Source: JBKHJZ01 sp046537875
Lineage (GTDB): Bacteria > Actinomycetota > Acidimicrobiia > Acidimicrobiales > VFJN01
Direction: 5' to 3'
Assembly (NCBI GenBank): GCA_046537875.1
Contig: JBKHJZ010000177.1
Coordinates: 1-6,591 of the forward strand
Length of the DNA stretch: 6,591 bases
The translations under genes and the position numbers were made by a program. Shown piece by piece: positions 1 to 4,811 of this stretch. Numbering within the stretch: the first letter of the stretch is position 1; every line of letters starts with the position of its first letter. The notes under the pieces are model-generated. The model saw only the letters and a program-made list of their open reading frames with translations, searched no databases and was not told the DNA's origin.

Positions 1-60
1 CCCCACAACCACCGCCCTACCAGCCACCCGCCCCACAACCACCGCCCTACCAGCCGCCGG
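1..60 (+). repeat. Two-copy 30-bp in-frame tandem repeat
   Basis: Positions 1-30 and 31-60 are head-to-tail copies. The first 25 bases are identical, and the last five differ (acccg against gccgg). In the reading frame of the partial gene each unit encodes PQPPPYQPPA, so length changes would add or remove ten residues without a frameshift. Further copies could lie left of the window edge. Confidence 0.85.
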
Positions 61-446
61 CCGGATCGCCCTTCGATCCGCCGCCCGGCGAGGCTCCGGC
101 CGCCCACGACCGACCGCCGGCCCCCGGAGGGGCGGGAACGACCCCGGGCGGGCTGGCCCGGCGCGTCCGCGGCGCCCAGCTCCCCACGACCTCACCGCTC
201 GCCGTTCGTCGCTCCGGTCAATCCAACGGCGACACCGGTGGCACACCCCGCACGTCGGGCGGCCCGCCGGGGGCCACCGGTCCGATGCACCGGTCTCCGG
301 GCGGTCCGCCACCGGACGGACCGCCGGCACCACCCGGGCCGCCCGATGCCGACGACGTCTACAACTTCCTCAGCCGGTTCACCGCCGGCATCCAGCGGGG
401 CCTCGACGAGTCCCGGGACGCCGACGACGACGAGCGCCCCGGCTGA
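1..446 (+). CDS. C-terminal fragment of a probable sensor histidine kinase (5' end outside window)
   Basis: An open frame with its first complete codon at position 3 runs from the left edge to TGA at 444-446, giving 147 residues. It starts with two copies of a Pro/Gln/Tyr decapeptide and continues as a Pro/Gly-rich, probably disordered segment. Two islands stand out: LARRVRGAQLP at fragment residues 51-61, and a helical end, VYNFLSRFTAGIQRGLDES at 119-137, followed by an acidic DADDDE tail. From memory, this pairing of an (L)P-R-VRGA-LP island and a final 'F-SxFxxGxxRG' helix is typical of the tail after the HATPase domain in large actinobacterial membrane sensor histidine kinases. The kinase core itself is not in the window, so the assignment rests on these short motifs. 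The gene converges on the aminotransferase gene with a 14-bp gap. Another proline-rich actinobacterial protein cannot be excluded. Confidence 0.65.
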   Translation, partial: PQPPPYQPPAPQPPPYQPPAGSPFDPPPGEAPAAHDRPPAPGGAGTTPGGLARRVRGAQLPTTSPLAVRRSGQSNGDTGGTPRTSGGPPGATGPMHRSPGGPPPDGPPAPPGPPDADDVYNFLSRFTAGIQRGLDESRDADDDERPG

Positions 447-466
447 GGGACACCGCGGGCTCAGCC
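441..466. terminator. Possible bidirectional hairpin at convergent stop codons
   Basis: GGCTGAG at 441-447 is perfectly complementary to CTCAGCC at 460-466, giving a 7-bp stem with a 12-nt loop. The TGA of the plus-strand gene (444-446) and the TGA of the minus-strand gene (461-463) lie opposite each other in the two arms. There is no T-tract on either side, so a classical intrinsic terminator is not supported. The convergent arrangement makes a bidirectional 3'-end structure plausible. Confidence 0.35.
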
Positions 467-1636
467 CAGCTTGGTGAGCGTGCGCCGGAGGTTGCGGATC
501 GCCTGCTGCGTGCGCTGCTCGTTCTCGATGAGCGCGAAGCGCACGTAGCCCTCGCCGCCCGGGCCGAACCCCACGCCCGGCGATGTCGCCACCTCGGCCT
601 CGCGCACCAGCATCGACGCGAACTCCACCGACCCCATGTGGCGGTACGGCTCGGGGATCGGCGCCCACGCGAACATCGTGCCCCGGGGCCGGGGAAGGTC
701 CCAGCCGATCCGTTGCAGCCCGTCGATCAGCACGTCGCGCCGGCCCTGGTACACCTTCTGCACCTCGGACGGGAAGTCGACCGCGTCGTTGAGGGTGACC
801 GTCGCCGCGATCTGGATGGGCTGGAAGGCGCCGTAGTCGAGGTACGACTTCAGCTTCGCCAGCGCCTGCACCACCTCGGCGTTCCCCGCCAGGAAGGCGA
901 TGCGCCAGCCCGCCATCGAGAACGCCTTGGTCATCGAGTACAGCTCGACCGCGCACTCCTTGGCGCCCTCGGCCTGCAGGATCGACGGCGGCTGGAAGCC
1001 GTCGAAGCCCAGCTCGGCGTAGGCGTTGTCGTGGACCACGATCACGTCGCGCTCCCGGGCGAAGTCGACCACCTGCTGGAAGAAGTCGAGCTCGACGCAG
1101 GCGGTCGTGGGGTTGTGCGGGAAGCTGAGGACGATCGCCCGGGGCTTGGGCCACGAGTACTCGTACGCCTCGCGCACGCGCTCGATGAAGTTGCCGTCGG
1201 TCGACATCGGGATCTCCCGGGCCGACGCCCCGGCGAACAGCGGAGCGAAGATGTGGATCGGGTACGACGGCGACGGCACGAGCGCCGCGTCGCCCGGACC
1301 GAGCAGCACCCACATCAGGTGCGAGAACCCCTCCTTCGCACCGATGGTGGCGATCACCTCGCGCTCCGGGTCGAGCGTGACCCCGAAGCGGCGCTGGTAG
1401 AGGTCGGCCATGGCCATCCGCAGCTTGGGGATGCCCCGACTGGCCGAGTAGCGGTGGTTGCGGGTGTTCTGCGCCGCCTCGCACAGCTTGCGGACCGCCA
1501 GGTCGGGCGACGGGATGTCGGGGTTGCCGAACCCGAGGTCGATCACGTCGACGCCTGCCCGCCGGGCCTCGATCTTCAGACCGTCGATGATCGTGAAGAC
1601 GTACGGGGGCAGCCCGGTGATCCGGCGGAACTCCAT
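461..1636 (-). CDS. alaC: AlaC-type alanine (glutamate-pyruvate) aminotransferase, PLP fold type I
   Basis: This cytosolic PLP enzyme is expected to convert pyruvate plus glutamate to alanine plus 2-oxoglutarate. The 391-residue product matches the E. coli AlaC pattern along its length, as recalled: LPPYVF near the start, then GNPD, Y-S-SRGIP-LR, IG-KEG, PSYPIHI, NPT, and KIPEPY-like IPEPYRHMGS. Fold-type-I residues are visible: Asn175 in HNPT, Asp203 and Tyr206 in HDNAY, the Schiff-base lysine Lys237 in SMTKAFSMAGWR, Arg245, and carboxylate-binding Arg366 in VRFALIEN. Length is normal for the class. ATG at 1636 is preferred over the in-frame GTG at 1642 because a TAGCGT box ends six bases before that ATG, which fits a leaderless transcript, and no Shine-Dalgarno sequence is present. 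The gene is divergent from the pyrophosphatase gene. A related class I/II aminotransferase such as a diaminopimelate aminotransferase is the main alternative. Confidence 0.93.
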   Translation of the reverse strand: MEFRRITGLPPYVFTIIDGLKIEARRAGVDVIDLGFGNPDIPSPDLAVRKLCEAAQNTRNHRYSASRGIPKLRMAMADLYQRRFGVTLDPEREVIATIGAKEGFSHLMWVLLGPGDAALVPSPSYPIHIFAPLFAGASAREIPMSTDGNFIERVREAYEYSWPKPRAIVLSFPHNPTTACVELDFFQQVVDFARERDVIVVHDNAYAELGFDGFQPPSILQAEGAKECAVELYSMTKAFSMAGWRIAFLAGNAEVVQALAKLKSYLDYGAFQPIQIAATVTLNDAVDFPSEVQKVYQGRRDVLIDGLQRIGWDLPRPRGTMFAWAPIPEPYRHMGSVEFASMLVREAEVATSPGVGFGPGGEGYVRFALIENEQRTQQAIRNLRRTLTKLG

Positions 1637-1642
1637 GGTCAC

Positions 1643-1648
1643 ACGCTA
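1643..1648 (-). promoter_or_regulatory. Putative -10 box for alaC (leaderless start)
   Basis: On the minus strand this hexamer reads TAGCGT, matching the TAnnnT core of actinobacterial -10 elements. It ends six bases before the ATG at 1636, so transcription could begin at or next to the start codon. No convincing -35 element is seen, and no ribosome binding site precedes the gene. Confidence 0.45.
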
Positions 1649-1708
1649 GCCCGGCCGATGAGTCCCGCCCGCCTCGGACCCGACTGGCCGAACGAGAGGG
1701 CGACGGCC

Positions 1709-1714
1709 GATCAT
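1709..1714 (+). promoter_or_regulatory. Weak candidate -10 box for ppa
   Basis: GATCAT resembles TAnnnT with the first T replaced. It sits six bases before the GTG at 1721, which would again give a leaderless message. There is no clear -35 element, and no Shine-Dalgarno sequence at normal distance. This is a tentative site whose main value is in supporting the chosen start. Confidence 0.25.
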
Positions 1715-1720
1715 CTCCGT

Positions 1721-2212
1721 GTGGCGTCCGAGATCGACGTGGTGATCGAGATCCCCCGTGGCAGCCGCAACAAGTACGAGTACGACCACGAGGCCGGGGT
1801 CATCCGCCTCGACCGCCGCCTGTTCACCGCCACGACCTACCCGGCCGACTACGGCTTCATCCCGGAGACCCTCGCCGAGGACGGCGACCCGCTCGACGCG
1901 CTGGTGCTGCTCGAGGACCCCACGTTCCCCGGGTGCTGGGTGAGCGCCCGGCCGGTCGGCGTGTTCTGGATGGAGGACGACAAGGGGCCGGACGCGAAGG
2001 TGCTCTGCGTGCCCGCTGGCGACCCCCGGTGGGGGAGGGTCACCGACATCGCCGACCTGCCGGGCTACCTGACCGACGAGATCGAGCACTTCTTCGACGT
2101 CTACAAGGTGCTGGAGCCCGACAAGCACACCAACGTGCGCGGGTGGGAAGGTGCCCAAGCCGCCCTCGGCGAGATCGAGGCCTGCCGCGCCCGGTTCGCC
2201 GCAGACCACTGA
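1721..2212 (+). CDS. ppa: Inorganic pyrophosphatase, family I (soluble)
   Basis: This enzyme hydrolyses pyrophosphate to two phosphates using Mg2+ in the cytoplasm, pulling biosynthetic reactions forward. The 163-residue product carries the family I pattern: IEIPRGSRNKYEYDHE at 9-24 with active-site Lys18 and Glu20, Arg32, YPADYGFIPETL at 40-51, the signature DGDPLDALV at 54-62 with metal-binding aspartates, then KVLCVPAGDPRW, and HFFDVYKVLEP with the paired Tyr-Lys. His23 after YEYD matches the NKYEVDH segment I recall for the M. tuberculosis enzyme. GTG at 1721 gives the usual actinobacterial length of about 162 residues and starts just ahead of the first conserved strand. An in-frame ATG at 1658 would add 21 unconserved residues. 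The frame stays open far upstream, antisense to alaC, which could mislead start prediction. The gene ends 8 bp from the stop of the convergent kinase gene. Confidence 0.95.
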   Translation: MASEIDVVIEIPRGSRNKYEYDHEAGVIRLDRRLFTATTYPADYGFIPETLAEDGDPLDALVLLEDPTFPGCWVSARPVGVFWMEDDKGPDAKVLCVPAGDPRWGRVTDIADLPGYLTDEIEHFFDVYKVLEPDKHTNVRGWEGAQAALGEIEACRARFAADH

Positions 2213-2220
2213 CGGCGTGC

Positions 2221-3180
2221 TCAGGGAGCCGACACGCGGCCGCTCAGCAGCGCGGCGCCGATGGCCCCGGCGCGCTCCCCCAGCTCGGCCGGGACGATGC
2301 GCACATCGGCCCGGTGCTCGGGGGCCATGACCTCCGCCCGGTACGCGGCCCGCACCCGGTCGAGCAGCACGTCACCCGCAGCCAGCAGCCCGCCGCCCAT
2401 CACCACCAGCGAGGCGTCGAGCAGGGTCACGAGGTTGGCGATGCCGAGGCCCATCCACCAGGCGAACGTGTCCATCACGGCGAGCGCACCCGGGTCGCCC
2501 TCGAGGGCGGCCCGCGTCACGTGCTCGCCCCGGACCGCCTCGGCGTCGCCGCCCGCCATCGCCACCACGGCGGGAAGGCGCCCGGCCTCGGCGGCCTCGC
2601 GGCCCAGCCGGGCGAGGCCGCTGCCCGACGCGAACCGCTCCCAGCACCCCGTCCGGCCGCAGGGGCACGGCGGCCCGTTGGGGTCGACCACCATGTGGCC
2701 CGGCTCGCCACCGAATCCGTGGGCCCCCCGGACCAGCACTCCCCCGGCGATGATGCCGGCGCCGATGCCGGTGCCGAACGTGATGCACAGCGCCTCATCG
2801 GCGCCCCGTGCCGCCCCGGCGAGGTGCTCGCCCCACGCCGCGCACGTGGCGTCGTTGTCGACGGTCACCGGCACCCGCAGGCGGCGAGCGACCTCGTCAC
2901 GCACCGCCACGCCGCGCAGCCCCGGGAGGTTGGGACCCACCCTCAGGATCCCGGTGTCGTCGACGAGCCCGGCGATGCCGACCCCGACCGCGGCGACCTC
3001 GACGCCGAGCGCCCGGACGGCGTCGGCGACCGCGTCGAGCAGCGGGCCCTCCCCGTCGGGGGTCGGCACCCGCGCCTCGGCGAGCACCACCGACGGGGTC
3101 GACGGGTCGACCGCGACGGCGAGCACCTTCGTGCCGCCGACGTCGACGCCCGCCCGGACCGGGGACCGTGCGACGCTCAA
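2221..3180 (-). CDS. glk: ROK-family sugar kinase, probable glucokinase
   Basis: It probably phosphorylates glucose with ATP to glucose 6-phosphate in the cytoplasm. The 319-residue product has the ROK layout. The N-terminal phosphate loop is DVGGTK (13-18), and VDNDATCA holds Asn109 and the catalytic base Asp110. FGTGIGAGI follows at about 135-143, then EPGH with Glu159 and His162, and the ROK zinc motif CPCGRTGCWE with Cys172, Cys174 and Cys179. MGGGLL (261-266) and GAIGAALL close the C-terminal half. The start is TTG at 3180, which overlaps the stop of the release-factor-like gene (TTGA). Later in-frame GTG codons would remove the phosphate loop, and any earlier start would need a long overlap. 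No good Shine-Dalgarno sequence precedes TTG, so translation probably depends on coupling. Glucose specificity is inferred from similarity to actinobacterial glucokinases; another hexose or N-acetylhexosamine is possible. Confidence 0.88.
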   Translation of the reverse strand: MSVARSPVRAGVDVGGTKVLAVAVDPSTPSVVLAEARVPTPDGEGPLLDAVADAVRALGVEVAAVGVGIAGLVDDTGILRVGPNLPGLRGVAVRDEVARRLRVPVTVDNDATCAAWGEHLAGAARGADEALCITFGTGIGAGIIAGGVLVRGAHGFGGEPGHMVVDPNGPPCPCGRTGCWERFASGSGLARLGREAAEAGRLPAVVAMAGGDAEAVRGEHVTRAALEGDPGALAVMDTFAWWMGLGIANLVTLLDASLVVMGGGLLAAGDVLLDRVRAAYRAEVMAPEHRADVRIVPAELGERAGAIGAALLSGRVSAP

Positions 3181-4292
3181 TAGCGCAGCAGGGCCCCGAT
3201 GCGCCCCATCACGTCGAGGTCGGCGTTGCCGGTGCAGATGTCGACCCGGCACGACTGGGCGAGGGCCTCCTGGATGACCTCCTCGACGAGGTCCTCGATC
3301 TCGACCATGTCGGCGCCGCACCGCGCACAGCGCCGCCCGACGGTGGCGAGCCGCCAGCAGGCGTCGCACCGCCAGCCGGCCGACGTGAAGCCCTTCGAGA
3401 CGACCAGCCGGTCGATCCGATGATCGGCCAGGGCGTCGGTCACGGCGGCCAGTCCGGCCACGCCCCGCCGTCCCCCGGCGACCGCGGCCCGCAAGCGGTC
3501 GACGAGCGCCGCATCGCGACGCCGGTTCACCTGGGTCTCGATGTCCTGTGCGGCCGCCAGGATCTCGCCGTGCGAGGCACCGACGGGAACCTGGAGACGG
3601 CCACGGAGGCGGTCGCGCAGGTACGGGTGGAGCGCCGCCTCGAGCGGTGTGACGAGCTGATCCGGTGCGGCGATCGCCAGGTGCTCGAACGGGTGGCGCC
3701 GCCAGAGCCGGAAGGCCACGCCGGCCGCGTGGCGCAGGTGGTGGTGCACCCGCTCCTCGACCGACTGGGCGTTGTCGCCGCGGTCCCTCTCGCCGCGGGG
3801 ACCCTCGTCGAGGATCGGATCGTCGAACAGCTCGGAGCGCTCGACCAGCTCCCCGAGCTCGAACACGAACAGGCGCGCCCGGTGCCTGTCGGCCAGCAGC
3901 ACGCCGATCGGCTCGTTGTCCTGCAGCAGCGCCTCGAGCTGGCCCACCGCCGGGAGCCGGTCGACCACCACCCGGCTCTCCACCGCGACGGGGAGCTCGA
4001 CCACCTTCCACAGGTCGTCGGCCGAGCAGGCGAAGATCGCCAGCCCCCGGGCGCGCGACCGGTCGACGCCGTCCTGCACCAGCCGCTCGATGCGCTCCAG
4101 GTCGCTCCGCACCGACGGCTGGCCGCCGGCGCGCACCCGCGCCGTCCGGAGGATCGATCCCACCTCATGCTCGAGATCCTGCTGGCGGACGAGGCGGCGA
4201 CCGTCGATGTCGAGGTAGCACGAGATGATCGGCGCCCGTTCCCCCTTGATCGAGGCCAGCTCCCGGATCGCGGCTTCGGTGATCACGGCCAC
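3177..4292 (-). CDS. eRF1-fold protein, bacterial archaeo-eukaryotic release factor (baeRF/Vms1-like) type with C4 zinc site
   Basis: The 371-residue product can be lined up by eye with archaeal/eukaryotic release factor 1. Residues 1-110 resemble domain 1 (APIISCYLDID, GLAIFACS) but lack the NIKS stop-codon motif. Residues 111-235 resemble domain 2 (GVLLADRHRARLFVFELGEL); NAQSVEERV at 174-182 falls where release factors have GGQSxRRFxR, so Gln176 could be the catalytic glutamine although the two glycines are replaced. Residues 236-371 resemble domain 3, with IDRLVVSKG, a zinc site Cys309-x2-Cys312 and Cys322-x2-Cys325, and the ending MGRIGALLRY. A role in freeing peptidyl-tRNA on stalled ribosomes is inferred from relatives such as Vms1 and is not shown here. 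The GTG start at 4292 is set by GAGGAGG five bases upstream. Its TGA overlaps the kinase start. True stop-codon recognition is unlikely. Confidence 0.82.
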   Translation of the reverse strand: MAVITEAAIRELASIKGERAPIISCYLDIDGRRLVRQQDLEHEVGSILRTARVRAGGQPSVRSDLERIERLVQDGVDRSRARGLAIFACSADDLWKVVELPVAVESRVVVDRLPAVGQLEALLQDNEPIGVLLADRHRARLFVFELGELVERSELFDDPILDEGPRGERDRGDNAQSVEERVHHHLRHAAGVAFRLWRRHPFEHLAIAAPDQLVTPLEAALHPYLRDRLRGRLQVPVGASHGEILAAAQDIETQVNRRRDAALVDRLRAAVAGGRRGVAGLAAVTDALADHRIDRLVVSKGFTSAGWRCDACWRLATVGRRCARCGADMVEIEDLVEEVIQEALAQSCRVDICTGNADLDVMGRIGALLRY

Positions 4293-4297
4293 GGGCG

Positions 4298-4304
4298 CCT
4301 CCTC
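4298..4304 (-). promoter_or_regulatory. Strong ribosome binding site for the eRF1-fold gene
   Basis: The minus strand reads GAGGAGG, close to a perfect anti-16S match, five bases before the GTG at 4292. The open frame runs on for 112 more codons upstream, so this site decides the start. It also removes the overlap with the upstream gene. Confidence 0.8.
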
Positions 4305-4346
4305 GGCGGGCGGACTCGGTCGGTTGACGGTCGGGGGTCGCACCGG

Positions 4347-4373
4347 ATCGTAGGCCACGGGGTCGGCGGTCAG
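4347..4373 (-). promoter_or_regulatory. Possible promoter for the eRF1-fold/kinase pair
   Basis: In the 112-nt gap between the small Ala-rich gene and the eRF1-fold gene, the minus strand has TACGAT (4347-4352), a TAnnnT -10 match. It is preceded at a 15-nt spacing by CTGACC (4368-4373), a loose -35 match. The spacing is short, so the call is tentative. It would make the pair a transcription unit separate from the SRPBCC-ArsA operon. No strong terminator is seen in the gap. Confidence 0.35.
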
Positions 4374-4404
4374 GGTGTCGAGACGTCGGCCGGTCGGAGC
4401 CCGG

Positions 4405-4797
4405 TCACCGGACCTCGATCCGCTGGATCCGCTCGTCGGCCGCCGGGCGCTCGTCGCCGGGCGCCGACCCGGCGGGAGGCGCCGGGCGGGAGCCCGGCGT
4501 CTCGTCGGGCCACTGTCGGCGGCGCGCCATGGGCCGGACCAGATCGCCCAGCGAGGTGATCGTCCGGGCGGCGGTCGCCATCGCCTCGCGGTCGTTGACC
4601 AGGTCATCGGCCGCATCCAGGGCGGCACGCGCCGCCGCGATCAGCTCGCGGGCCGCCGCCTGCAGATGATCGACCGCCGCGCGCGCCCGCTCGCCCGGGT
4701 CGTGGTCCGGGTCGACGGGGTCGTCGCCGGCGGGATCGCCGCCGCCGGCCCCGGCGCCCGGCGCACCGGTGGGCGGCTCGCCGTTCCCCACTGCCAT
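4405..4797 (-). CDS. Small Ala-rich helical protein of unknown function
   Basis: I do not recognise this 130-residue product. Residues 1-34 are rich in Gly, Pro and Asp (GAPGAGAGGG, then DPAGDDPVDPDHDP). Residues 35-92 form one or two Ala-rich amphipathic helices: RARAAVDHLQAAARELIAAA, then a stretch containing MATAARTITSLGDLVRPM. Residues 93-130 are again Pro/Gly/charge-rich and end in DERIQRIEVR. There is no signal peptide, membrane segment or cysteine, so a cytosolic protein with a helical core between disordered ends is likely. ATG at 4797 is chosen because GGGGAGG (4804-4810) lies six bases upstream. An in-frame ATG at 4812 overlaps the ArsA stop by one base (TGATG) but has no ribosome binding site. 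The 14-nt distance to the ArsA stop places it in the same operon. A partner role for the ATPase is only a guess from position. Confidence 0.75.
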   Translation of the reverse strand: MAVGNGEPPTGAPGAGAGGGDPAGDDPVDPDHDPGERARAAVDHLQAAARELIAAARAALDAADDLVNDREAMATAARTITSLGDLVRPMARRRQWPDETPGSRPAPPAGSAPGDERPAADERIQRIEVR

Positions 4798-4811
4798 CCT
4801 CGACCTCCCCA

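Noticed and set aside
238..477. 79-codon plus-strand frame beginning MAHPARR
   Set aside because: It overlaps the kinase tail in another frame, has no ribosome binding site and low-complexity content. The frame ending at 446 has recognisable tail motifs.
192..1484. 430-codon minus-strand open frame over the aminotransferase region
   Set aside because: It is an Arg/Gly/Pro-rich shadow of alaC in another frame of the same strand; the alaC frame has full family motifs.
2209..2237. Weak stem (GCGTG/CACGC, 2215-2219 with 2233-2237) between the ppa and kinase stop codons
   Set aside because: Five base pairs with a 13-nt loop and no T-tract are too weak to call a terminator.
1933..3183. 416-codon plus-strand frame over ppa and antisense to the ROK kinase
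   Set aside because: Arg/His/Gly-rich composition without motifs; it shadows two well-supported genes.
2221..4011. 596-residue version of the ROK kinase with a long N-terminal extension
   Set aside because: The extra 277 residues lie in the wrong frame of the eRF1-fold gene and are Arg/Gly/Pro-rich; the kinase proper begins at the TTG at 3180.
4390..4411. CCGGT/ACCGG inverted repeat at the end of the small helical gene
   Set aside because: Only a 5-bp stem with a 12-nt loop, with no T-tract; common by chance at this GC content.
2808..4559. 583-codon plus-strand frame antisense to the kinase and eRF1-fold genes
   Set aside because: High-GC antisense frame with no domain and no start signal.
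4293..4628. 112-residue N-terminal extension of the eRF1-fold protein
   Set aside because: It would overlap the small helical gene, is Arg/Pro-rich, and bypasses the strong GAGGAGG site just before the GTG at 4292.
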